This document shows positions 10,224 through 19,927 of a DNA stretch of 21,662 nucleotides, piece after piece. A program made the translations under genes and the position numbers. Source of the DNA: Gryganskiella cystojenkinii (taxonomy: Eukaryota; Mortierellomycota; Mortierellomycetes; Mortierellales; Mortierellaceae); NCBI GenBank assembly GCA_015852425.1, contig JAAAIG010000671.1, positions 1 through 21,662 on the forward strand. The letters are read 5' to 3'. The notes under the pieces are model-generated. The model was not told the DNA's origin, ran no database searches, and saw only the letters and a program-made list of their open reading frames with translations. Within the stretch, counting starts at the first letter, position 1; every line of letters begins with the position of its first letter.

Positions 10224-12473
10224 TTAATCATCCTTCTTGGGCCAGGTCTTGTTCCGGTGACGAAGCATCTCCTCGCCCAATAGAAAGCCATAACGTTCAA
10301 AAAAAGTCTCTGATAATTGCCAGCTGTGGGGGTCTTGGATATCGAACGATTGTTTTCAAGGTTAGCATTTGAGGTTCAAATTGACACTCTTTTTTTTGTT
10401 CTTCGCCAAACAAGATCGCCTTACCTAGCGGGTGTCCATGACATTTCGCCTCAGCAATCAATAAATCGCACAAGTCATCAATATGGTATCGGTTCTGTTG
10501 CAAGATCATTTGTGCTCTATGAGACACGACAAGGGAGAGAGAGCAAAAAGAGAGCGGTTAGTAAGCAAGTGCTAGAAGACCATTCATAGCTAAATCACAA
10601 ATTTGGCATTTCTAATAGTTCCTTTGGAGAAGAAAACTGAGGACATACCTGAGCTTGGGACAGGGTATCAGGTCGATTCGAGAATCATGCGGTAAAGCGT
10701 AGATCTTGGGATCGATATTAGGATCAACCGCTGGCGGGGCCGAGGCCAAAACACGAACCTCGAGCTGGAGTCGATAAGTCGGGATCACTTTTTGTTTAAG
10801 ACCATCGTCCAGTCCAAGCGTGGGCGTCGCCATCTCAAACTCGTTGATGTCATCATCCTCATCCATGAATGAACTACTCGAATCTCGGTAAGCGGTTGAG
10901 GAGGAAGGTTGCGTGGTCGTAGCCTGAGAGCAAGATGAGGGCGAGGAAGTCGAGGACGATAGTTGAAAATGTGCGGACTCTCCAGGGGCGATGACGGGAT
11001 CCTTGTGGTTTGAGGAGCGAGGGTCGTGTAGTTGATCCAATAATGGGATATCGTTCACAATCTCCTGTGGGGTCGCGAGACTTGTGTGAATGATAGATTG
11101 AAGTGTTCCAGGAGGGAAGAGTGAAGACTGGAGCTCATCAAAGACCGAGACATGTCCTGAATAAACTGTCGAGGCCAGACCGTTCTCGGTAACAATCGCG
11201 GCTGTTTCCTGCTGCCGTTGTTGTCGCTGACGTTGAATGCTGCTCTCCCGGTTCTGGAAATCGAGTAAAGACGTCGCTGACCCGACTGAAGTACCCCTGC
11301 GGTCGAAACTGAACGGTTGATTCGAAGAGGTTTGGCCAAAGAGTGGCGGTGCTTTGTAAAGGATCTCGCTGTTCATGTTGAACATGGCTAGGTCGTGCAT
11401 GTGATCGGATTTTTGCCAACATGAAATGGTCGGTGACACTGTGATGGGAGACTGAAGAGCAGGTGGTGAGGAGGACTGGACTCCGGGCATAGGAGAGATA
11501 GTCGATTTGACTTGGGTCGGTGCAGTAACTGGAAGAGATAGAGCGGTTGTTATTGCTTGACTGGATGGTTGTTGTTTTTGACGAGACTGTTGGGCATGGG
11601 TATTGACGGTCTTGTTTGAGTTCGAGTTGGATGTTGTTGCGCCTTCAATACGGTTGGGAATAAAAGCCAACTGGAAGGTGCTGGTAGAGGGTGCTGTAGC
11701 TGCTACTTTTGACTTTGCTGTTGATACGGCTGATGTTGATTTCGATATTGACGGTGCTGCTGCCGCTGCCGTTACTGAGACTGAAGTAGACGGTGGAGGA
11801 GGAGCATCGATTTTCCGAGTCGCATGCTTTTCATAATGGCGTCGGTAAAGCTCCGCCTTGACCTCCTGAAGGATCACTGAGTTTCCAGTCTTGTTCAACG
11901 CATTCTCAAACGAAAACACCACCTCTCTCAGATAGAAATTCTCGCTCTGCAACGTCTCGATCGTAGACTTGAACTGTTCTTGTCGCACCTTAGCTTGATC
12001 GTTGTTTTCCTTTAAGGTCTTGATGGTGGTTTCCATCTCCTGTAAATGACGTTCTTTGCGGTCACGGAACGCGCGTTGAGCGGCCCGGTTTTGCTCCTTG
12101 CGAACGGCCGGTGAGGCCGGGTTGGGCTTTCGACCGGGTTTCTTTCGACCTTTGATACTGTTGTCGTTACTGTGACTCGAGTTCCTGTCCTGCTCGTCTT
12201 CAAAAGCCTCGTCATCTTCTTCTGTGATCGAACTTTGTGCTACCAAAGCCCAAAAGCATTCAAGAGAGAGAGAAGTGGTCAATTTTCTGAGCCATTTTTT
12301 TTGGTGCAAATATGCGGGTCTTGGACACTTGCTTCTTCCGAGTGATTGGTGGCTGTCCATTACTTTTGGGTTTTACCTTTGCGACTGCTCGGACAGGGTC
12401 TCTTGTCCCGCCGACCAAACTCTTGTTGAATGATCCGGAATTGTTGTGGAGGGTGACGCATAGTCGAGGTCAT
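10224..12473 (-). CDS. bZIP transcription factor, Yap1/Pap1-type basic region with DUF3425-like C-terminus
   Basis: Minus-strand exons are 12473-12377, 12239-10649, 10516-10425 and 10333-10224, in phase throughout, encoding 629 residues. The first exon starts MTSTMRHPPQ; an alternative in-frame ATG is at 12461. The basic region (about residues 79-96) carries NRAAQRAFR, the N-x-x-A-Q-x-x-F-R signature of the fungal AP-1 (Yap1/Pap1) group, and is followed by a leucine-zipper coiled coil. The middle is Ser/Thr/Gln/Ala-rich with an acidic patch. The C-terminus (about 519-629) resembles the fungal DUF3425 domain: ALPHDSRIDLIPCPKLRAQM, then RYHIDDLCDLL, then DPHSWQLSETFFERYGFLL. The last two joins are supported because they rebuild this motif; intron 2 has TACTAAC (10557-10563, complement). 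The protein is presumably nuclear and DNA-binding. No Yap1-type redox Cys-rich domain is evident, so an oxidative-stress role should not be assumed. Confidence 0.88.
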
Positions 12474-13904
12474 TCTTGGTGTGTTTTATGTTTCTTCTTG
12501 GTAATTGCTTTTTTTCAAGATGAATTTGTATTTAACTCTCTGATGATATTTGTGGGAGACAAGAGGGTATCCAATGATCCGTTCGTGTGGGCTGCGTCGA
12601 GTAAATAAACAGTTTCTGACAGTGTTATTGCAGGATTGAATGAAATATTATGTGGAATGTAATGGGGAAGTTGTGTTCAGGAAAAGGAGATAAAAAAAAG
12701 GGTCTGACTTCTCCACAGTCCGACTGAAAACGTGGAGCAAACTGGAAATATGGAATAAAATTTATTTCGAGAATAATCACGGGAGCAGTGGTAGTATTTA
12801 ATATTGTAATTAGAATAATGAATTTTATTAGTTAAAATTGAGTTTGAACTGTTCTTTGTTTGTTGAAGCACCGAGAAAAAGGAGGACCGTGTCCTTTTCG
12901 AGCCCCTCGTTTGTTCAGGAGGGAGGAGAGCTGGACCCAGAGACTTTAAGGGTGACAATCAAGTCCCCCGGCTTGTTTTGATTTTGAATGCGTCGTTGTT
13001 CTACTCAAAGCCTCCCTCAACAAAAACAACAAAATGGGAAGCACCCTTTGACCAAGATTTGCAAAGCAGGAACAAAAGAAAAAAAAAACAGGGGATAGGC
13101 CAAGTGGAGAAGAGAAGAAAGAGGGCTATTGAACAAGGTTATTCAGCTGTTTGCGTTCCCGTCTAACCACTCATTTCCTCGAGAAAAAATAAAAAAGAGA
13201 GCCCAACGGGCGCAGACTATAGAGTCCCAGTCCTCTCACTTGTCCAGACCGACAGCAAAACAAGCTCCACACAGATGCAGACTAAAGGGCAAAGGTGAAG
13301 AAAATAGTCGTTTCCTTTTACAATGAATTTTGTACATTATTTTTTATTCCATGTTTCCTTTGACCAACCAGAAACGACAGCGACGCGCTGGTGACTGTTT
13401 TTTTATTTAGCCTTGCTTTCTTGGTTCTGTTTCGCTGTCATGGGCGCCCTGTTGTCCCATTCTATTCTTTTTCGCCCCGCAGAATAAGAGACGCACAGTC
13501 AATAATTGGCGACAGCAACACCGTGCAACCGTTGAAGCGAGAAAAGGATTGTCGAGATGACACAACAAACAACACATTGTTTTAGTTGCTGTCGAGAGGA
13601 AGATCTTGCGGTATTTTTTGCAGGCTGAGGTTGTTATCACGAAACGAGATGAATTGATTGTGGACGTGTTGTCGAAAGCAAGTGATTTTGTGGTGTAAAT
13701 TAAAAGAAAGAATAGACCCGTGCCTGATGTCTCCGGAATGGTAGTCGTCCTCTCTCTTCTCCACATAGTCTTGCTCGAGTACCTCTGAAGAAGAGAGCAA
13801 CGGAAAAGAAGTCCAAGGGAACCAGGCACCCACCCATTGGAGAGAATGTTGAGGAAAATAAAATAAGAAAAAAAAAAGGCAATTCAGACCAGTGTCCTTC
13901 CCAG

Positions 13905-13909
13905 CCAAT
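13905..13909 (+). promoter_or_regulatory. CCAAT box candidate
   Basis: CCAAT sits about 500 bp upstream of the bHLH start codon, with an opposite-strand copy (ATTGG) at 13836-13840. These are possible sites for the Hap/NF-Y complex serving one or both divergent genes. Short motifs like this arise often by chance. Confidence 0.25.
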
Positions 13910-13912
13910 CAT

Positions 13913-13955
13913 AGGGGTCATCGACTGACCTCTCTTTGGGAGGTCTTTTTTTTTT
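13913..13955 (+). other. Competing hairpins followed by T10
   Basis: Stem A pairs 13913-13920 with 13926-13933 (eight pairs including one G-T, five-base loop). Stem B pairs GACCTC (13927-13932) with GAGGTC (13940-13945) around a seven-base loop and is followed at once by ten T (13946-13955). The two stems share bases and cannot form together. A T-run of this length would stop RNA polymerase III, but no A-box/B-box or known small RNA is recognisable upstream. Confidence 0.4.
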
Positions 13956-14241
13956 GCTGTCCGCTCCTCCCTTTTCTCCATCTCCACCTTTCCTCTGCTC
14001 CATCCATCACCTCCGACATTCTCTTCTTTTCCCGTCTTAATCGTTTCTGTCCGTCTGACCATCCTTCCTATACGACTTTATGTTCATTCGATTCATTTCC
14101 ACTCTCTGTCTCTAATCAAACAAAACATCCACGTCATTGACAATCAACTTTGGTGCCCTTTTTTATTTTTTCTCTTTGGCTGAGGTATCCTTTCATTCAG
14201 TCTACGCCGACAACCTCCTGCCCCTGAACAACAACACACCC

Positions 14242-14277
14242 CTTCTTCCTCTTCTTCCTCTTCTTCCGCTTCTTCTC
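14242..14277 (+). repeat. CTTCTTCCT nonamer repeat
   Basis: About four tandem copies of a 9-bp pyrimidine unit, the last ones imperfect, lie in the presumed promoter or leader of the bHLH gene about 130 bp before its ATG. Confidence 0.7.
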
Positions 14278-14407
14278 ATACTCCGCATTCCCACACCTTA
14301 TCCTCTTCCTGCTCTTTTATTTGTTGTCCATCTCTCATCCTCGGTCAAGTGTCAAAATCTCGGGATAATCAGCAAAGAAAAGTTATCTTTTGATTCAAAC
14401 AACAAGC

Positions 14408-16107
14408 ATGAACATGTTCAATACCGACTCGGGGTTCAGACCCCCATCACCCTTGACATTCTCTGCACCAAGTCAGGGTCTCTTTGGGGATAACCTCGCC
14501 TTTGAAGGTAATTGATTGTGATGTGATTCATACCGCCAATCAACTCGTACACTTGCACGCACGCACATGCGCATATACACCAGACAACCCTTGTCGTTTC
14601 CACCTGACCTTATCAATGTTGATGCTTCTTCTGTATTTCCTCTCTCTTTTTTCTTTTTGTGCGTGCTCAGTTGATGTATGTGTGTGTGTGTGTGTGTGTG
14701 TTTAGGTTTTTGTACACGGACTGACCTTTTCCTTGCTTTTCTTTATTTGTTTCTTATCTATCCGTCATGGCACATCCTTACGTTGCAGCAGACTTCCGTT
14801 TCTCAAACCAAGATTTTCTTAATATGCCAACCTCACCTCCACCCATGACCGGCGCCGAACCATCGATGCAACTCTTCAACCCTTCGGAACAGCGGTATTT
14901 TTCCGAGTTTTTGGATACTTTGGTCGTCGACCAGGATTTCACCTTTGATCCTTCCTCAATACCAAACTTGCCAAACTTGCCCCTGTTCTCTCCCGAGACC
15001 ATGCCTGGAGGACTTGGATTAGAATCAACTTATATGCAGCCCGTTGGTGCCTCGTCTTCGTCTTCATCACAACAGCACAGCCAACAACAACTACAACATA
15101 CGGGGATGATGCACACAAGTCATTCCATGGATTTTGATATGACCTCGCCCTCTTCGCAATCCAGCTTTGGAAACGGAGGCGCCAACATGTCAACACACTA
15201 CAACCGTGGAGGTGGATATTCACCTCAACAACAACTGAAGGGAGACTCGCCTGCTTCACCAGGATCACCATCGCATTATACCAATGGAGCCAATGCCCCG
15301 GTTTCGGTTCCAGCCAAGAGAAAGACCAACAAGGCCAACAATGGCGTCGATACTCTGACTAGGAAGGGTACCCCCGCTTCTCAGATGGACTCGAGCAAGA
15401 TTTCTACCCCTATTCAACAACTCTCAAAACTCTCACTCAACAATAGCAGCAATAATAACTCGAATGGCGCTAACGGGGAACCATCAAACCCTAAAAAGAA
15501 GAACAAGCGTGCAGACAACAACGACGAGGATTCTAACCAGCACCATCACCAACCTCCTACGCCAACCTCAGCTACATCCCCGTCCAGGAGGTCGCGTGAT
15601 CAACAACACGAGGAACGTACCCGTTCAGTCTCTGAAGATGGATCCGTCTCGGATGCAGCCAACGGTGGTCATGCCAACGGTACGAATGGCAACGGCACGA
15701 CTACGAAACGCAAGCCCTACAAGGAACTCTTGACGGAAGAAGAGAAGCGAGCGAACCATATCGCATCTGAACAAAAACGGAGAAACACGATTCGAAACGG
15801 GTTCAAGGACATGACGGACATCATCCCAGACCTCAAGGATGTGAATTCCTCGAAATCGACCATCCTATTCAAGGCTGTGGATTTCATCAAACATCTCGAG
15901 AAACGGAACAGGGTCCTCCAGGAGAAGGCTTCCTTGCTCGAGTCAAGACTGATGACCCAAAGAGGAGGTTCTTCGTCTTTGTCATCGTCTTCCTCGACTC
16001 CGCCTTCGCTCCACCATACCAACGGTCATTTGAACAACAATCCTGGTCTGGATGACAAGCGGTTGCAGGATATCCCACATATCTACCCGGTGTCATGCAG
16101 TCGTTAA
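14408..16107 (+). CDS. bHLH transcription factor (class B, E-box binding)
   Basis: Exons 14408-14507 and 14789-16107 join in phase 1 to give 472 residues. The first exon begins MNMFNTDSGF and ends in LAFE; the acceptor TTGCAG at 14783-14788 restores the frame into ADFRFSNQDF. Residues about 352-405 form the bHLH domain: basic region NHIASEQKRRNTIR, helix 1 GFKDMTDIIPDL, a short loop with SSKSTIL, helix 2 FKAVDFIKHLEKRN, then a short heptad extension (VLQEKASLLESRL) that could act as a zipper. The His, Glu and Arg at positions 5, 9 and 13 of the basic region match proteins that bind CACGTG. The long N-terminus is Ser/Gln/Asn/Pro-rich with acidic and hydrophobic patches that could activate transcription. 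The domain recalls Mlx- and Ino4-type fungal bHLH proteins, but I cannot name an ortholog. An alternative start is the ATG at 14414. Confidence 0.87.
14679..14701 (+). repeat. (TG)11 microsatellite in bHLH intron 1
   Basis: A perfect TG run lies within the 281-bp intron (14508-14788). It is followed at once by TTTAG, a decoy acceptor that would break the frame; the in-frame acceptor is 83 nt further on. Confidence 0.85.
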
Positions 16108-16634
16108 AAGAAAGTCGAGTATTATCCTTGCTTTCCTTTTACCCTACTTTTTCTTGGAATACCCGTTCTCCTTTTTTTATTGCTTCTTATTTTTCGTTTT
16201 ATTGTCGCGTTGTTCTAGTGGCTCCCAAGAACATTTTTTTACCTTGTAGCATATCCCTTGGTCCCTCACTCCTTACATCTTTTGCCCTTGTCCTAGACAG
16301 AAAAAAAAGTCAACTCTTTCTCTTCTTATCATGTCCTCTTTGCCTTCACTCCAGCCTCTTCATTTTTGTATCATAGCTTCCCTCGTCTCCCCTATGTCTT
16401 TTCCTCTTCGGAATAAAAATAAACACAATACAGCCATTCGATTTCCATGTGATGTTTGAAGACAGTGATCTGCAGCTGAGAAAAAGATAAAAGAGTTGGC
16501 TTTTTTTGTATTGGAGGTTCAAATGCATGATGATTATGGTACAATTGTGATATGTGTTTGGCAAAAAGGTGAGAAAGAGAGATGGCCATAGAAATAAAGA
16601 TGGGAATGTGGACAATAAGAGGAGCGGGGAGGAT
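16108..16634. other. Convergent 3' intergenic region (bHLH / NOP9)
   Basis: These 527 bp lie between two facing stop codons. The plus side is T-rich and carries two overlapping-range AATAAA signals (16412-16423) for the bHLH transcript. No gene is supported; small open frames here are low-complexity. No minus-strand AATAAA was found for NOP9. Confidence 0.6.
16412..16423 (+). terminator. Tandem AATAAA polyadenylation signals of the bHLH gene
   Basis: Two adjacent AATAAA hexamers (16412-16417 and 16418-16423) lie about 305 nt after the bHLH stop codon. They imply a 3' UTR of roughly 330 nt. Confidence 0.55.
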
Positions 16635-19583
16635 CTACGACATGAACTTGCGCTTCTTGCTGCTATCCTTATCCTTATCCTTCTTGCTCTTCTTCTTCTT
16701 GTCGCCGTCCTCTTGGTCCTCAGATTTAGACTTTTTCGATTTCTTCTTCTTCTTGGTCGCGTCGATTGCATCCAAGACCGAGACGAGATCCTTGCTGACC
16801 TTCTTCTTTTTCTTGGGGAGTTCCTCTTCCTCGGCCTCATCCTCGTCCTCAGAATTGTTATCCGAGGCAGAGTCCATGTTAACATCGCCGTCCTGATCGT
16901 GGCCACTACGGGCATGACCGCCATCGCCACCTCGCTTCTTGAAGAGCTTATCAATTTCGTCCGACTTGTACTTTTCTCTCGCCTGGTTCTCTTCGTCATC
17001 GTCCTTGATTAAAAGCTAACGTTTTCGTGAGAATAAAACATATGATGGTTAACGTCTGATATCTCGGATTGTGCCTGAGAAAAAGCTGATTAACTCTTCT
17101 TACCTTATCAGGATCGTCGGTCGACTTCTTGGACTTTTTCTTCTTCTTCTTCTCGGTCACAGTCTTGACACCAGCGATTCCGCCACCGAATCCGAGCTCT
17201 GCCATCTTGGGATTAGGTGCTGGCAAATCCGCCCCAACACCATCAGCGGCCTGCTGCTTGCCATGAGCCGTCGCAAGGACGGCATCACCGAGAATATCCT
17301 TAAACATATCCTTCTTGCGTTCGATACCCTTCTCACGCTCAACCCACTCCTCCTTCTTGCGCTTGAACTGATCAATCTTGCAGTTTCGAAGGATAAACTT
17401 GCCGTGGAAACTTTGCGACAAAGCCTGCTCATGTGCCAACAACTCGGTCGCAATCTTTTCCTTCATCTCGATATCGGAAACGGCCCAGCACTTATCGACA
17501 GTATGGCCTCCATAACGATCCAGGGCCATCTGGTGGTATTTACCGAGGAACGACTTCAAGATCTTGCGCTTCACCTTCAGATTCAACGTTGGAGAGGTCA
17601 AAAACGCCTCAATAACGTGGGATCCAACGGGGTCCATGGTCCAGGCGTACATGAGTTCCTCCTTCTGGGCAAAATAACTGTCGACGACAATCTTGGAGTG
17701 CTCCTCGGGGAACTGCAACAACAGCTGCAAAATAACAGCTCCCTGTGGGTGGAACTTGGGCTTGGTAGCCGTGATACCCTCTTGCTCCTGGGTTTCCCGA
17801 CGTTCAATCAAGGATTCGTAGGTTTCCATCTGAAGGACAACGTGCAAGAATTCCTTGCGGTCCATGGTCGAGTTCGTGTGGAAGGCCGCACAGAGTCCCT
17901 TGATGACCTCCTTATGACAGGCACCGACGTTTCTGCAAGCCTCAACAACAGCACGGATGACACCAGGACGACCGTATTTCAAGAAATCCTCAAAAGCTGG
18001 CAAGACCTCCTCGACCATCATCTCGAGTTGAACAGGGGTCTTGGCATGGGTAAAGAACTGTTGAATAACATAGTTGGCAATCGGGTGATGGGAAAGCTTG
18101 ACGAGACGACCACGGAAATAAGAGGTATAAAATTTCTGGAACAGAGCTGGGGAAGCAACCTGGACAATCTTTTCCAGCAAGTGAGAACCGACTTGATCAC
18201 GCAAAAGAGTTTCCACATAGGCATCCCGGTCATCATTCTTGTGCCCGGGCTCTTCCTCACGGGTGATATCCATCAGCAGTTTGTCGACGAGTTCGTCCTT
18301 GGCGGCTTCATCGTCTTTGGCAAGGACCTCGAGCAGCAATTGGAGAACGGGGTTCGCGACCTGATGAACAGCCAAAGAGCGAACAATCGAAGCACTCAAT
18401 CCGTTCATCATGGTTGAGGTAATCGTCCTCAACATCTCCTTGAATGAAGGTGGGACCAGACGGGTAGGTCTGAAGGTTCCTGCGTTGGTTTTGCTGTTGT
18501 TGGCATCGTTATATTTGGCGGATTTCTTACTTCTGACGTTGCCCTTTCCGGTGCCATCATCAGCAACGGTACGACCGGCAAGGACGTAAAGCAAGACACG
18601 GATAATATGAGATGCAAAGGGGTCCGAGATCAAGGCTGTGAATTCCTCCTGGGTTTGACGACACATGTTCAAAATGAGTTCCTCAGCGCTGAGCAAGACG
18701 CCGTCTTCCTTGGCGACTGTCTCGAGTTCTTCCTTGGTCTTGAGTTCGTTGCTCCTGACTTCTCTCTCGACCGAATCCGCGCACAGGGTGATCAAAGTCT
18801 GACAAACATGGGAGGCGAAACGGTGGGTAAAGAGTTTGAGGAAGCTAAAAGGAAGTGAGAAAGATAGCAAGAAGAGAAATATCAGCATGCTTCCTTAGAA
18901 CGGTGGCAGTTACAGGATAAGTAGTTGAAAAAACGTATCAAGGAAGAGAACATACTTTCCGTTGAGCTTGTCGAAAAAGACACGAAGCTGGAAATCATTC
19001 GAGGCACGCAGAAGCTTCTCAAGGACGAGGGAGCAAGAATGGTCGGTGGCGAGGACAAGTTCCTTGCCCTGGACTTCGGTGTAGACGTTCTCCAAGAAAA
19101 GTTGTTGGTCTATAGACAGGAAACCAGGCACACAAAAGTGGAGTATGGTAGGCAGAGTTAGAAAAAGAAAGGCCTTGCTCAAAGGTATAAAATCGATGTG
19201 TTTTTCGGTACGCTTCCATCGCTGAGTGTCAACACTCTAAGCAAAAAAGAAGTCAATAAACACGTCGCTATTGTACCTTCTGCCGTATCAAAGTTCAATT
19301 CGTCCAAAGTCTGCTCGACCCCCTTGAAGTATTGTTGGACATCGGGGTCAATGAATCCAAAGATAGCGGCGGCATCAATCTGCTCACGACGGTCAGGACG
19401 GGCAGGACGAGCTGCCCCCTCCTCGCCACCTTCGGCAGCTTTGCTGCGGTCGTAGGTGGTCTGGTGAGAACGCTGGAAGGTCTTTCCAGGGTTCGAGTCG
19501 TGGTTGTTCTGAGCTGCAGGCTTCTCGGTCTTGTTCTTCTTTCCGCGAGAACCGCGGACTCTTCTCTCTGCGACAGCCACCAT
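16635..19583 (-). CDS. NOP9: Nucleolar protein 9, pumilio-repeat 40S assembly factor
   Basis: Minus-strand exons 19583-19277, 19109-18956, 18844-17104 and 17015-16635 join in phase to give 860 residues. Nop9 is a PUF-like RNA-binding protein that binds pre-18S rRNA in the nucleolus and is needed for small-subunit maturation. Diagnostic segments are FIDPDVQQYFKGVEQTLDEL near residue 80, GKELVLATDHSCSLVLEKLL in exon 2, THRFASHVCQTL at 160-171, SDPFASHIIRVLLYVLAG from 227, and later repeats such as DPVGSHVIEAFL and YGGHTVDKCW, ending with FHGKFILRNCKIDQFKRKK. The N-terminus is basic. The C-terminal tail (about 715-860) alternates Lys-rich and Asp/Glu-rich runs, as expected for nucleolar targeting, and makes the protein longer than yeast Nop9 (about 670). 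Intron sizes are 167, 111 and 88 bp. PUF6 was considered; the N-terminal motifs and the repeat order fit NOP9 better. Confidence 0.92.
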
Positions 19584-19927
19584 GATGAATGTATTGGGAG
19601 AGGGGATGGAGATGAGGGTAATGAATGTGAACAGAGAGAAATGTTAATGGCGCATGCAAAAAAAAACTTCTCTTTTGGAAGGACCAAAAAAAGAAAAAAA
19701 AAAAAAAAATCAAAACATCAAATTGAACGAGCAGTCACTTGCCGACAAAAAAGCAGTCCGTTTTTACTTCCTTTCCATGACCATTCGATTTTTTATTTGT
19801 TGGAGTGTGAGTGAGAAAATGAGAGGCATACAAGTAAGTTTATCATAACAAGAAAAGAGGTAGGGGTAGTCGTTTGTGTGATTAGGTATGAATAGTTATG
19901 GGACGTTTCAAACGTATCAAAATATGA
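19584..19927 (-). promoter_or_regulatory. SED5-NOP9 intergenic region
   Basis: These 344 bp lie between the SED5 stop and the NOP9 start, both on the minus strand. Read in the sense direction it contains a SED5 polyadenylation signal and then a long T-rich tract (about 19684-19709), a common promoter feature in fungi, before the NOP9 ATG. No further gene is seen. Confidence 0.5.
19792..19797 (-). terminator. Putative polyadenylation signal of SED5
   Basis: AATAAA on the minus strand lies about 130 nt after the SED5 stop codon and before the T-rich promoter tract of NOP9. Confidence 0.5.

Larger units (their letters stand above)
12474..14407. promoter_or_regulatory. 1.93 kb divergent intergenic region between bZIP and bHLH genes
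   Basis: No protein-coding gene is supported. The region has an A/T-rich stretch (about 12740-12850) in which AATAAA and its complement occur one base apart (12754-12766). CCAAT motifs lie at 13905-13909 (plus) and 13836-13840 and 13505-13509 (minus). There is a hairpin followed by ten T at 13927-13955, and a CTTCTTCCT repeat at 14242-14277. Overlapping minus-strand open frames between 13407 and 14062 are mostly translations of purine-rich sequence without a recognisable domain or a consistent splice model. It probably holds both promoters and long leaders. Confidence 0.55.

Noticed and set aside
12237..12360. Start of the bZIP protein at the ATG at 12360
   Set aside because: This frame runs through an intron with good GTAAAA and TAG ends (12376-12240). 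Splicing to the exon at 12473-12377 gives an in-frame, more plausible N-terminus.
13407..14062. Overlapping minus-strand open frames in the bZIP/bHLH gap
   Set aside because: They are Lys/Glu/Arg- or Phe-rich translations of skewed sequence, overlap in several frames, and match no domain or splice pattern.
14767..14788. Start of the bHLH protein at the ATG at 14767
   Set aside because: This ATG lies inside the intron; the exon at 14408-14507 joins in phase and supplies a better start.
16514..16530. tRNA-like GGTTCAAAT (B-box) motifs, also at 10372 and 19488
   Set aside because: No flanking T-stem, acceptor stem or A-box could be paired; 19488 is inside NOP9 coding sequence.
17071..18417. 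448-codon open frame on the plus strand opposite NOP9
   Set aside because: It mirrors the conserved NOP9 coding exon, gives a Leu-rich translation without a recognisable family, and has no promoter or splice support. It is a by-product of codon use on the other strand.
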